DNA of 41,238 nucleotides from an uncultured Eubacteriales bacterium. Its GTDB lineage: Bacteria > Bacillota > Clostridia > Oscillospirales > Acutalibacteraceae. The stretch spans positions 1 through 41,238 of the forward strand of contig CASFQZ010000043.1 in the NCBI GenBank assembly GCA_949296825.1, read 5' to 3'. The notes below the pieces were generated by a model that ran no database searches, was not told the origin of the DNA, and was given only the letters and a program-made list of their open reading frames with translations. Position numbers and translations under genes: made by a program. This document shows, piece by piece, positions 7,897 through 15,392 of this stretch (positions within the stretch are counted from its first letter, which is position 1; the number at the start of each line of letters is the position of its first letter).

Positions 7897-9195
7897 TTAA
7901 CCAATTGCGATATTGCCTTCCGGATAGCTGACCCGCTCGCCTCTGGAGAAGTACCACAGAGAAGCCACGGTCAGCGGACCGAGTCTGCCGATGTACATAA
8001 TCAGAATGGATAAGAGTTTGGAATCCACACCCAGATCCGGCGTGATCCCGGTCGATAGACCAACGGTGCCGTACGCGCTTGTAATTTCAAACAACGCATC
8101 CATCAATTGGATATCCGGCTCCATAACAAGCAGCAAGTAAGTCCCTACAATCACAACTGTCGAAGCCAACAGCGTTACCACAGAAGCTTTGCGGAAAATT
8201 TCGCGGGGGATCGCATAATGAAATGCCTTTTCAGACTTATTGGTTGCGGCGGACTTGACCCCTTGCAGCAGAACAAAAAATGTACTGGTTTTGATGCCGC
8301 CGCCCGTTGAGCCGGGGGACGCACCAATAAACATCAAAACTGTAAGAACCAGAAGCCCTTTCGAGGAAAAAGCGCCGAGCGGATAAGTCGAAAACCCCGC
8401 CGTTCTGGCAGATACGCTGTGGAACAGCGCACCGAGCCAGGTGACATCTTCTGTCATTTTGATTAAGATCGTCCCTGTCAGAATCAAAGCTATGCTGACA
8501 GAGATAACTACTTTCGCGTGCATGGAAAAATTTTTCCAATGGAAGGCGTGAAGCCGCATTTCCCGAATAACCAAAAAACCAATGCCGCCAAAAAAGATCA
8601 GACCGCAAGTCACAAGATTCAACAGAACATTATCACGATAAGACGTAAGATTTTGGAAATTACCCAGGATGTCGAAGCCGGAATTATTAAACGCAGCGAC
8701 AGAATGGAACAAGCTAATCCCCAGCGCCTTAAGAGGCGGATAATCCCGTGAAAAAACAAGAAAACTCAGGGCGGCGCCGGACAATTCAAAGATGAGCGTT
8801 GTTTGAAATACGCTTTTAATAAAACGTATGACTCCCCTGCCGGAATCCAGGTTCATTGCCTCACGAATCAGATTGCGACCTTTGATATCGACCCGTCTGC
8901 CCATGATAATAATCACGCCGGCGCCGACCGCTGTAACACCCAAGCCGCCGATTTGAATCAGCATAGCCAGAATAAATTGACCGATGGGCGTAAACGTATC
9001 GCCGGCGTCAACAGCAATCAATCCGGTAACGCATACCGCACTGGTCGAGGTATACAACGCATCAATATAATGCAGATCCACACCGTCCTGCACACTAAAC
9101 GGCATTATCAAAAGCAACGAACCGATAAAAATCACAAGAGCAAAGCCGAGCGCAATCAACCTGCCCGGTGATTGCCGATGAAAAAAACCTTTCAT
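7897..9195 (-). CDS. trkH: Trk/Ktr potassium channel subunit TrkH/KtrB
   Basis: A 432-residue membrane protein that conducts K+ through four degenerate selectivity-filter repeats. Recognisable pore segments are TSTSAVCVTGL, SVAAFNNSGFDILG, SVSARTAGFSTYP and ITSAYGTVGLSTG. The GASPGSTGGGIKTST segment after the third repeat is the family gating-loop signature. The length fits KtrB/TrkH of Gram-positive bacteria. It is co-transcribed with trkA downstream; the NUDIX gene stops 30 bases upstream of its start, where GGAGATT gives the ribosome site. Confidence 0.95.
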   Translation of the reverse strand: MKGFFHRQSPGRLIALGFALVIFIGSLLLIMPFSVQDGVDLHYIDALYTSTSAVCVTGLIAVDAGDTFTPIGQFILAMLIQIGGLGVTAVGAGVIIIMGRRVDIKGRNLIREAMNLDSGRGVIRFIKSVFQTTLIFELSGAALSFLVFSRDYPPLKALGISLFHSVAAFNNSGFDILGNFQNLTSYRDNVLLNLVTCGLIFFGGIGFLVIREMRLHAFHWKNFSMHAKVVISVSIALILTGTILIKMTEDVTWLGALFHSVSARTAGFSTYPLGAFSSKGLLVLTVLMFIGASPGSTGGGIKTSTFFVLLQGVKSAATNKSEKAFHYAIPREIFRKASVVTLLASTVVIVGTYLLLVMEPDIQLMDALFEITSAYGTVGLSTGITPDLGVDSKLLSILIMYIGRLGPLTVASLWYFSRGERVSYPEGNIAIG

Positions 9196-9225
9196 TTACG
9201 AATCTCCGTTTTTAATCAGTACATA

Positions 9226-9681
9226 TCATGCATGAGCTGCATATTCGGATGCCTCCGTTTTATTTGCCGCAGCGAGAGTTACCGCCCATACCTGCGAAGG
9301 AACAAACATTTGCTTTTGCGCCTCTTGAATGGGCATCCATAAAAGGACATGATCTTTTTCCGTTGGCGGCTGAACAAACGCGCCAAGTACTCCTTTATAA
9401 TAATACTGGATCGGACGGAATGGTCCGAGTCGATAGTGACTCGTATAGACTTCAGCACAGCCGAGATAGGAAGTCTCTGCGATTTCGCAGCCTGTTTCTT
9501 CCAGCAGCTCGCGCCTTAATGTATCGGAATGCGTTTCCCTTTCTTCAATGCCGCCGCCGGGTAGGAACAGCCCCAGAGGCGTTTGAACAAGCGCTACTTT
9601 TTGCTCACGGATGCAAACAAGGTATACGCCGCAGCGCGTCACATAGGAAACGCCCTCCTGCTTTCTGCCAAATGTCCGCAT
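9226..9681 (-). CDS. NUDIX hydrolase
   Basis: A 151-residue cytosolic hydrolase of nucleoside-diphosphate-linked compounds. The NUDIX box is complete: GGGIEERE, then RRELLEETG, supplying the metal-binding glutamates. The preceding LFLPGG and following strands fit the MutT fold. The substrate is not predictable from sequence. The start at 9681 is eight bases after AAGGAGGA and has its own SigA-type promoter. It is the first gene of the likely unit NUDIX-trkH-trkA-transporter, an association I do not recognise as standard. Confidence 0.92.
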   Translation of the reverse strand: MRTFGRKQEGVSYVTRCGVYLVCIREQKVALVQTPLGLFLPGGGIEERETHSDTLRRELLEETGCEIAETSYLGCAEVYTSHYRLGPFRPIQYYYKGVLGAFVQPPTEKDHVLLWMPIQEAQKQMFVPSQVWAVTLAAANKTEASEYAAHA

Positions 9682-9708
9682 TCACAGTATCCTCCTTGCA
9701 GCTGCCTC

Positions 9709-9737
9709 ATTATAGCGCAGTTAAATTGAAAAAACAA
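9709..9737 (-). promoter_or_regulatory. SigA promoter of the NUDIX-trk unit
   Basis: TTGTTT (9737 to 9732), 17 bases, TATAAT (9714 to 9709), 28 bases before the NUDIX start. Confidence 0.75.
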
Positions 9738-9746
9738 GAGGGAAAG

Positions 9747-9797
9747 CAAAAAGATGCAGACGACCGAGATATTGTCCAGTTTTATTCGCCTGCATCT
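9747..9797 (-). terminator. Terminator of the sugar operon
   Basis: On the minus strand AGATGCAG-G-CGA pairs with TCG-T-CTGCATCT across a large loop, then five T (9752 to 9748). It starts about 16 bases after the stop codon of the DapA-family gene. Confidence 0.8.
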
Positions 9798-9812
9798 GTT
9801 GCATATCAAACG

Positions 9813-10727
9813 TTAAGCATTCATCAGTCCATTGCGAACCGCCGCTTCATGCCAAACTCTTAAATTTTTCAATGCCTGATCGTTTAGTCGCTTTTCCGAG
9901 CCGCCACGGGTCAGCATCTTCATCGGGATTCCCTGTAAAGACACCAGATATTTAGCGCTGGCATTAAATCCATTGTCAATAACATCGCTCAGGGAGCAAA
10001 CATCGGCGTGGTACTGCCGCGCCATTTCCATATTGCCATCCGCAAAAGCGTCCCATAGCTTACGCAGAATACCGACACCGCAGGTACTGGGCGTAGCGAC
10101 AACACCGCGAGCACCTTCCTCAAGGCTCTCAAGAAGATAGGGAATATTCGCGTTCATAACACAACTCTTACCCTGGGCGCGGATTTTATCGGAAATACCG
10201 CCTTCCATAATGCAGGTTGTGTCTTTGATTCCTTGAATGATTCCGTCCGCAGCAAGCTTTCCATAAGCGGCGCCGCTGATCTGATGGTTTCGATAGCTTG
10301 GCGCTTCATAAAGCAAAATGGGGACGCTTGTGTGCTCCGCCAGCTCAGTAATATAACGGATAATAATTTCATCATCGGAGCCATACCCTTTGGTAATAAA
10401 AACCACACCATCGACGCCGGCATCTTCCATGCGTTTGATTTCATCGATCTGTTCGCTGCGAGATAAAGCCGTGTTTGCGGTCGCAACTACCTTATGCCCA
10501 CAGCTGTTGCGCACAGCCACAGAGGCGCAGCGGATACGTTCTTCTTTTGTCAAAAGCGACATTTCCGAACTGCCGCAAACCGAGAACAGATGATGAGCGC
10601 CCTGCTCCGTCTGCCAACGAACATACTCGCCATACAAGTCATAATCAATACTTAAATCCTCATGATAGGGTGTAAGCAAAAGCGAATATACACCGCCCCA
10701 ACCCTTTTCTGCCTCGCGCAATGTCAT
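9813..10727 (-). CDS. DapA/NanA-family aldolase or lyase
   Basis: A 304-residue class I (Schiff base) TIM-barrel enzyme of the dihydrodipicolinate synthase/N-acetylneuraminate lyase family. The Schiff-base lysine is Lys168 (GIKDTT) and the catalytic Tyr is Tyr140 (LLYEAP); their 28-residue spacing is that of the family. The substrate-carboxylate loop, normally GTTGE or GSTGE, is here CGSSEMS (51-57), so it is not an ordinary DapA. It is last in a sugar operon, 17 bases after the GH4 gene, and probably cleaves or dehydrates a keto-acid sugar derivative such as a sialic or 2-keto-3-deoxy acid (inference). The start follows GGAGGG by seven bases. Confidence 0.88.
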   Translation of the reverse strand: MTLREAEKGWGGVYSLLLTPYHEDLSIDYDLYGEYVRWQTEQGAHHLFSVCGSSEMSLLTKEERIRCASVAVRNSCGHKVVATANTALSRSEQIDEIKRMEDAGVDGVVFITKGYGSDDEIIIRYITELAEHTSVPILLYEAPSYRNHQISGAAYGKLAADGIIQGIKDTTCIMEGGISDKIRAQGKSCVMNANIPYLLESLEEGARGVVATPSTCGVGILRKLWDAFADGNMEMARQYHADVCSLSDVIDNGFNASAKYLVSLQGIPMKMLTRGGSEKRLNDQALKNLRVWHEAAVRNGLMNA

Positions 10728-10744
10728 CGTAAAACCCTCCTGCT

Positions 10745-12046
10745 TTATTGTTGATCTTCCGGCAGCTGCATAAAGAACTGCGGAAGATATTTTGAATGAA
10801 CGAATTTCATCTCATGGTAACACGCTGCGGCAGCCTGATAGTCGCCAATCAGCGGATGCACCATCAATGCATTGAGCGCCGCCTGATCGTCACCGTTCAT
10901 CGCAGCCTGCACGGTCAATTTTTCATATTCCTTAACGATACGCATCATACCAATAATATGCCGATTGTTAAAATCCTGAATCGGGATTGGCTTGCAGCCA
11001 TCCTTGCCGACAACGGTCGCGATTTCCACAATGTCATCATCCGCCATAAAATCCAGGGCGCCCTGGTTGCGGATGTTTACCACATGGGTTTCTCCCTTAT
11101 CATTGGCAATGGCATTGATCAGCGACACGGCTGCAAGAGAGTATTTATATCCGCCGCGCTGATTCAGCAAAGCAGGCTTTGTCACAAGGCTTTCATCGGA
11201 ATACATTTTCAAAAGATCTTCTTCTATTTCCATACAGACCAGCGCTCTGGTTTTATCGCATTTTTTCAAATAATCCAACTTTGCGTCACGACTGTAATAA
11301 TATTGAAGATAGGAAGATGGAAAACCACCTGCCGCTTTTACGCAATTCAGATCAAACCCGTCGTCATGGATATTTGCCATCACCGTTGGAGCAAAGTCGT
11401 CATCAAAGAGTTTCTCCAACAGCTCTTTCTCATCTTTTTTGACGGAAGTGATCCAGCTTAAATGATTCAAGCCGACATATGTTACTTGCGCGTCCTCACC
11501 GGCGGCTGCCTTGACATCGTCAATCATGGTGATGGGGCAATTACAAAGCCCAACACTTTTTACAGAAGTATAATTTTGTATATACTCGGAGATAATGCCG
11601 GACGGATTGGTAAAATTGATCAGCCACGCGTCCGGACAGATGCGGGAAACAGCATCGGTAATCTGCTTCATCACCGGGATGGTGCGCAGGGCTTTGAAAA
11701 AGCCGCCGATGCCGGTGGTCTCCTGACCAATCAAATCATACTTTAGCGGGATTGTCTCGTCAAGATAACGCGCCTTGAGCATACCAACGCGAATCTGTGT
11801 GACAACGAAATCCGCGCCCTGCAAGGATTCCTCCAGATTGTCGGTCATAGTAACCACAGTATCCATCTCTGCCGCCCGCAGCATGCGCACACAGAGATTG
11901 CCAACAATCGTACGCTTTCTTTTGTCAATATCCATCAGATTCAGGCGCGTCAGATGCAGTTCATCGCGCGCCTTGATAAAACCGTCTACCAGCTCCGGGC
12001 AATAGGTGCTGCCGGAACCGATGACTGTTACCTGAATATCCTTCAT
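10745..12046 (-). CDS. Family GH4 glycosidase, 6-phospho-beta-glucosidase-like
   Basis: A 433-residue NAD- and metal-dependent glycosidase. GH4 enzymes cleave glycosides by transient oxidation at C3. Seen here: a Rossmann start VTVIGSGSTYCPELV, NFTNPSG (144-150), the Mn-binding GLCNCPI (Cys168) and LNHLSW (His195). The CN-x-PI form is that of 6-phospho-beta-glucosidases; alpha-glycosidases of GH4 usually have CHSV. The start at 12046 is seven bases after GGAGGGG; an in-frame TTG at 12070 overlaps that site and is rejected. It sits 28 bases after a sugar kinase, which could supply a 6-phosphorylated substrate since no PTS is present (inference). Confidence 0.93.
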   Translation of the reverse strand: MKDIQVTVIGSGSTYCPELVDGFIKARDELHLTRLNLMDIDKRKRTIVGNLCVRMLRAAEMDTVVTMTDNLEESLQGADFVVTQIRVGMLKARYLDETIPLKYDLIGQETTGIGGFFKALRTIPVMKQITDAVSRICPDAWLINFTNPSGIISEYIQNYTSVKSVGLCNCPITMIDDVKAAAGEDAQVTYVGLNHLSWITSVKKDEKELLEKLFDDDFAPTVMANIHDDGFDLNCVKAAGGFPSSYLQYYYSRDAKLDYLKKCDKTRALVCMEIEEDLLKMYSDESLVTKPALLNQRGGYKYSLAAVSLINAIANDKGETHVVNIRNQGALDFMADDDIVEIATVVGKDGCKPIPIQDFNNRHIIGMMRIVKEYEKLTVQAAMNGDDQAALNALMVHPLIGDYQAAAACYHEMKFVHSKYLPQFFMQLPEDQQ

Positions 12047-12074
12047 AACAGAACCCCTCCGCTTTATCAAAAAA

Positions 12075-13016
12075 TTATTTCTCTAACATCCAATTGATGC
12101 AGCCGATAACCGGCGGCTGCGTCAGCTTGGAAAAAACAAACTTTTTTTCGGTGAACCGCTCCGAACAAAGCTGCTCCATCCGTGCAATATACCGATCCGA
12201 GGGCAGTCGGGTGTGCATGGACCCGGAAAGCACTACCGGTATCGTATCAATATCAAACCGCTGTTTTTTTGCATGAGCGCAAATATAATCCGCGCCCCGG
12301 CTCGCCATTTCCTCACAGATCGCTTCCGCCGCCGCATCGCCTTCGTTCAGGGAGGCAAAGAAAATATCGATCAGAAAACGGATAAAATCTTCCGCCGTGT
12401 CATCCTGCTCAAAATTGGCAATCGTAGAAAGCAACCCTTCCCTGCTCGGCGAAAGCTCTGCCTTGTCGAAGAATCGTTTGGTCATCGAGGTTTTGCAAAG
12501 TCCCAGGCAAATATCATCATAAATTTTATTGAACACACGCAGGGCGATCCAGTGCCCGTTGCCGCGATCATCTGAAATTTCACTGAAACCACCGATTTGC
12601 AGCATATTTCCGCGCGAATCAATAGAATTACAGCAGGTGCCGGTGCCGCAATTATACCCGATACCGACCCCGTCAGACAAACCGGCTTTGGTGATAATAA
12701 AGCCGTCGTTATAAACGCGGAAATTCTGAAGACCACGTTCGCTAAGTATCGTACAAAGCGCGTCATGCTGATATGGATGGTCGATGCCTGCAAGTCCCAT
12801 TAAAATCTCCGTAATATCCGCCTGGGTCAACTGATTGGACTCAAGCAACAATTGAATGCCGCTCATGATAATATCAGCAGCCTCCTGAAAGGAGCCCTTT
12901 AGATTTTCATGGTTGCTGCCCGGCACCTTAACCGTATCCAGCATCTTTTTACTCTCATTAAAAAGCGTGATTTCGGTTTTGGTTCCTCCTCCGTCAACGC
13001 CGATATAATACCTCAT
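12075..13016 (-). CDS. BadF/BcrA-type sugar kinase (N-acetylglucosamine kinase-like)
   Basis: A 313-residue ASKHA-fold kinase. The phosphate-1 loop is GVDGGGTKTEI (6-16), followed by GYNCGTGTCC (phosphate 2) and VVLSGSMHTRL near the C-terminus (adenosine motif). The architecture fits the NAGK-like branch of the BadF/BadG/BcrA/BcrD family, which phosphorylates amino sugars; the exact sugar is not known. The start at 13016 has GAGGGA seven bases upstream and gives the family-typical N-terminus MRYYIGVDGGG. That ribosome site overlaps the stop of the preceding GH109-like gene, indicating translational coupling. It probably feeds the GH4 enzyme or phosphorylates a released amino sugar. Confidence 0.9.
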   Translation of the reverse strand: MRYYIGVDGGGTKTEITLFNESKKMLDTVKVPGSNHENLKGSFQEAADIIMSGIQLLLESNQLTQADITEILMGLAGIDHPYQHDALCTILSERGLQNFRVYNDGFIITKAGLSDGVGIGYNCGTGTCCNSIDSRGNMLQIGGFSEISDDRGNGHWIALRVFNKIYDDICLGLCKTSMTKRFFDKAELSPSREGLLSTIANFEQDDTAEDFIRFLIDIFFASLNEGDAAAEAICEEMASRGADYICAHAKKQRFDIDTIPVVLSGSMHTRLPSDRYIARMEQLCSERFTEKKFVFSKLTQPPVIGCINWMLEK

Positions 13017-13020
13017 TTGT

Positions 13021-14283
13021 TTATCCCTCTTTTGTGAAATATTCTTCGCAAATATCGTCCACACAGAACATGCCGCGATCAAAAGGCTCACGATCGATCC
13101 ACATGCCGTTGGTAAAATCCGGAATCGGCACCGGCATAGAGCCCATGGCGGCAGACTGCTCCGAAAGGCAGGTAATCACCATCCAGCTCGCCGTATCATA
13201 AACATCAATTGGCGGCTGCTTTCCCTCCAGCAGGCTTTCTGCGAAGGCAGAAAGAACCAGATAATCCATACCGCCGTGTCCGGCTTTGATCCCGGTGGTA
13301 TTGTACCATTTCCAGAGCGGATGATCGTATTTATCCCAGAATTCATCGACATGCTTCCATTTGTGCTTTTCCTCAAAATCATCCAAATACAAAAGGCAGT
13401 TACGGTCTTCGATTTCCATAAATGTTCCCATTGTTCCCTCCACGATATAGTTTCGGGAATAGGGACGCGGTGTACAGCAGTCATGATGGAGCACAATCGT
13501 TTCACCGTTGGCGCATTTGATCATCGTAGAAGTTACATCGCCGCAGTTAAACGGATATTCGCAAAGATCATACGCCTCGCCTTCATTTTTGCGGCACCAT
13601 TCGTTCAGTCCTCTCGCCTTGCTGGACATGGCAGTCAGATACAGCATCCGATTGCCGCGATTTATGCCGAGCAGCTTGCAAATCGGGCCGAGCTGATGGG
13701 TTGGGTATAATTCGCCGTTTCGTTTCTGGAAATTATACAATCTGCCATGGATGTTTTCCCTGCCAAGGCTGATTTCGTCCCGCAAATCGTGACGATAGCC
13801 GCCTTCGCAATGGGTAATTTCGCCGAAAAGCCCCTGCTTCACCATATTAAAAACGAGCATTTCCTTCCGATCAAAGCAGCAATTTTCCAGCAGCATACAG
13901 AATTTTCCGGTTTCGCGGGAAGTGCGCACCAACTCCCAGCATTCCTCCACAGATGCTGCGCCGCCGACTTCCATGGCGACATCCAGACCAGCGCGCATCG
14001 CGTCACAGGCAATGCGCGAATGCGTGATCCAGGTCGTGCAGATCATCAAGGCATCCAACGACTCTTTTTCAAGCATTTCTCTGTAATCAAGATACCCGTG
14101 CACCTCTGTTTCGGAAGCACAGGGGGAATTTTTGACAATCTGTATGCCGCGATCGCGACGATCCGGAACTTTATCACAGACGGCTGGACAAATGATGCCG
14201 GGAATTTGAAGCAAGAGCTCCAACATACCGGAACCTCTGCCGCTGATGCCGACCGCGCCAACGCGAACAGTTTTCTTTTCCAT
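13021..14283 (-). CDS. Gfo/Idh/MocA-fold enzyme resembling GH109 glycosidases
   Basis: A 420-residue protein with an N-terminal NAD-binding Rossmann domain (VGAVGISGRGSGM, 8-20) and a C-terminal alpha/beta domain. The segments EVGGAASVEECWEL (105-118) and ELYPTHQLGPICKLLGINRG (191-210, His196) match GH109, the Gfo/Idh/MocA branch that hydrolyses alpha-N-acetylgalactosaminides by an NAD redox mechanism. An ordinary sugar dehydrogenase remains possible. There is no signal peptide, unlike the described Tat-exported bacterial GH109 enzymes, so it would act in the cytosol. The start at 14283 is ten bases after AAAGGA; an in-frame start at 14340 lies upstream of the promoter. It is the first gene of the sugar operon. 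Confidence 0.85.
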   Translation of the reverse strand: MEKKTVRVGAVGISGRGSGMLELLLQIPGIICPAVCDKVPDRRDRGIQIVKNSPCASETEVHGYLDYREMLEKESLDALMICTTWITHSRIACDAMRAGLDVAMEVGGAASVEECWELVRTSRETGKFCMLLENCCFDRKEMLVFNMVKQGLFGEITHCEGGYRHDLRDEISLGRENIHGRLYNFQKRNGELYPTHQLGPICKLLGINRGNRMLYLTAMSSKARGLNEWCRKNEGEAYDLCEYPFNCGDVTSTMIKCANGETIVLHHDCCTPRPYSRNYIVEGTMGTFMEIEDRNCLLYLDDFEEKHKWKHVDEFWDKYDHPLWKWYNTTGIKAGHGGMDYLVLSAFAESLLEGKQPPIDVYDTASWMVITCLSEQSAAMGSMPVPIPDFTNGMWIDREPFDRGMFCVDDICEEYFTKEG

Positions 14284-14326
14284 AGCAAGGACATCCTTTC
14301 GGTACCATATACCGGTCTTTTGCACC

Positions 14327-14332
14327 AGTATA
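14327..14332 (-). promoter_or_regulatory. Extended -10 promoter of the sugar operon
   Basis: On the minus strand TGTTATACT gives an extended -10 (TG-n-TATACT; hexamer 14332 to 14327), 44 bases before the start at 14283. No good -35 lies 17 bases upstream; that space holds the palindrome at 14336-14348. The promoter may therefore need an activator or be blocked by a repressor. Confidence 0.6.
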
Positions 14333-14335
14333 ACA

Positions 14336-14373
14336 TACAAATCTTGTAAATGCTATATAAATTTCAAGATTTC
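14336..14373. promoter_or_regulatory. Paired operator-like sites in the divergent region
   Basis: The palindrome TACAA-atc-TTGTA (14336-14348) is repeated in inverted, imperfect form as ATTTCAAGATTTC (14361-14373), whose other strand shares AAATCTTG with the first. The first lies in the spacer of the minus-strand promoter; the pair lies about 20-50 bases upstream of the plus-strand -35. A shared regulator of both units is likely but none is encoded nearby. Confidence 0.55.
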
Positions 14374-14391
14374 TTCATTTTTTATTATTCG

Positions 14392-14420
14392 TTGACAGTT
14401 ACCGGATGAAATGGTAAAAT
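14392..14420 (+). promoter_or_regulatory. SigA promoter of the SGNH esterase gene
   Basis: TTGACA (14392-14397), 17 bases, TAAAAT (14415-14420) with TG just upstream of the -10. The start codon is 22 bases further, so the leader is very short. Confidence 0.85.
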
Positions 14421-14442
14421 GATCGAAAAGGAGGTATTCGTT

Positions 14443-15084
14443 ATGCGGCAATATTTCAGCCCCGGGAGCACCGTTTTATTTCAAGGCGACAGCGTCACCG
14501 ACTGTTCGCGCACCTCAAAGGGCGGCGGTCTGGGCATTGGTTATCCTGCGAAAGTCGCAGCCATTCACCATACCCTGTTTCCCGATTCCGGTGTGACCTT
14601 TATCAATCGAGCGGTCAGTGGAAATCGGGTGCGGGATCTACTGGCGCGCTATGAAGAAGATTTCGTCAAGGTAAAGCCGGATTTTCTTTCAATCCTGATC
14701 GGCATCAATGATACCTGGCGCGCATTTGATCATAACGATCCCTGTCCGCTTTCGCGTTTTGCAAAAGAATACCGGGAGCTTCTGACTAAGATCAAAACCG
14801 ATCTTCCCACCACACAGCTGATGTTGATTACGCCTTTTGTCCTGCATACCGACCCGGCAAAGGCGCTGTGGCACGAGGATCTGGATCCCAAAATCGCCTG
14901 CGTCAAAGAGCTGGCAGAGGATTTTGACTGTATCCTTCTGGATCACGCCGCCGTTTTGCAGCGGGTCGTCGAAGACAGCGACTATTCCGAGCAGGCGCTC
15001 TCCGCCGACGGCGTCCACCCCACCGACCTCGGCCAGTCCCTGCTTGCCGTGGCTTATTTAGAAAAACTAAAAATTTTTGAATAA
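14443..15084 (+). CDS. SGNH/GDSL-family esterase
   Basis: A 213-residue cytoplasmic hydrolase with all SGNH blocks: GDS (Ser17), Gly60 in AVSGNR, GIND (Asn89), and DGVHP with Asp189 and His192. Such enzymes remove acetyl or other acyl groups from sugars or lipids. There is no signal peptide. The start at 14443 is eight bases after AAGGAGG; an upstream ATG at 14419 overlaps the -10 box and is rejected. Its promoter is divergent from the sugar operon and shares the operator-like sites, so deacylation of the same glycoside is the favoured role (inference). It ends 83 bases before a plus-strand terminator. Confidence 0.92.
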   Translation: MRQYFSPGSTVLFQGDSVTDCSRTSKGGGLGIGYPAKVAAIHHTLFPDSGVTFINRAVSGNRVRDLLARYEEDFVKVKPDFLSILIGINDTWRAFDHNDPCPLSRFAKEYRELLTKIKTDLPTTQLMLITPFVLHTDPAKALWHEDLDPKIACVKELAEDFDCILLDHAAVLQRVVEDSDYSEQALSADGVHPTDLGQSLLAVAYLEKLKIFE

Positions 15085-15167
15085 TCGAATCGAAGTTTTC
15101 AGGAAGCGACTACGCTACACTCCTTTACGAAATTAGCCGCTTCTGATGTGTTTTCTCAGGATACCAA

Positions 15168-15206
15168 ACAACTGCCCTAGCGAAAGCCGCGGGCAGTTGT
15201 TTTTCG
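15168..15206 (+). terminator. Terminator of the SGNH gene
   Basis: A ten-base perfect stem, ACAACTGCCC (15168-15177) with GGGCAGTTGT (15191-15200), followed by TTTTC. Confidence 0.85.
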
Positions 15207-15330
15207 TTGACCTTTCTTAAGGCGTGATAACATATTCAAAATATCAAAAAAAGGAAACAGCTACAGGTATGCGCCAGTTCATCCAATTCTACAAGCCGCA
15301 GAAAAAAAAGATACTGCGCATAGAAATTCG

Positions 15331-15369
15331 AAAAACATCTCCAAGCAGCAAATAAGTGCTCGGAGATGT
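15331..15369 (-). terminator. Terminator of potABCD
   Basis: On the minus strand ACATCTCC (15369 to 15362) pairs with GGAGATGT (15342 to 15335), then TTTTTCG. It begins 24 bases after the potD stop codon. Confidence 0.85.
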
Positions 15370-15392
15370 CTGTTTGTCGTGATTTTCCAGTG

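Larger units (their letters stand above)
15085..15392. other. Convergent intergenic region
   Basis: It holds the plus-strand terminator of the SGNH gene (15168-15206) and the minus-strand terminator of potABCD (15331-15369). Between them a promoter-like TTGACC-18-CATATT precedes a 28-codon basic plus-strand reading frame (15269-15355) with a poorly spaced ribosome site. I do not call it a gene. Confidence 0.6.
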
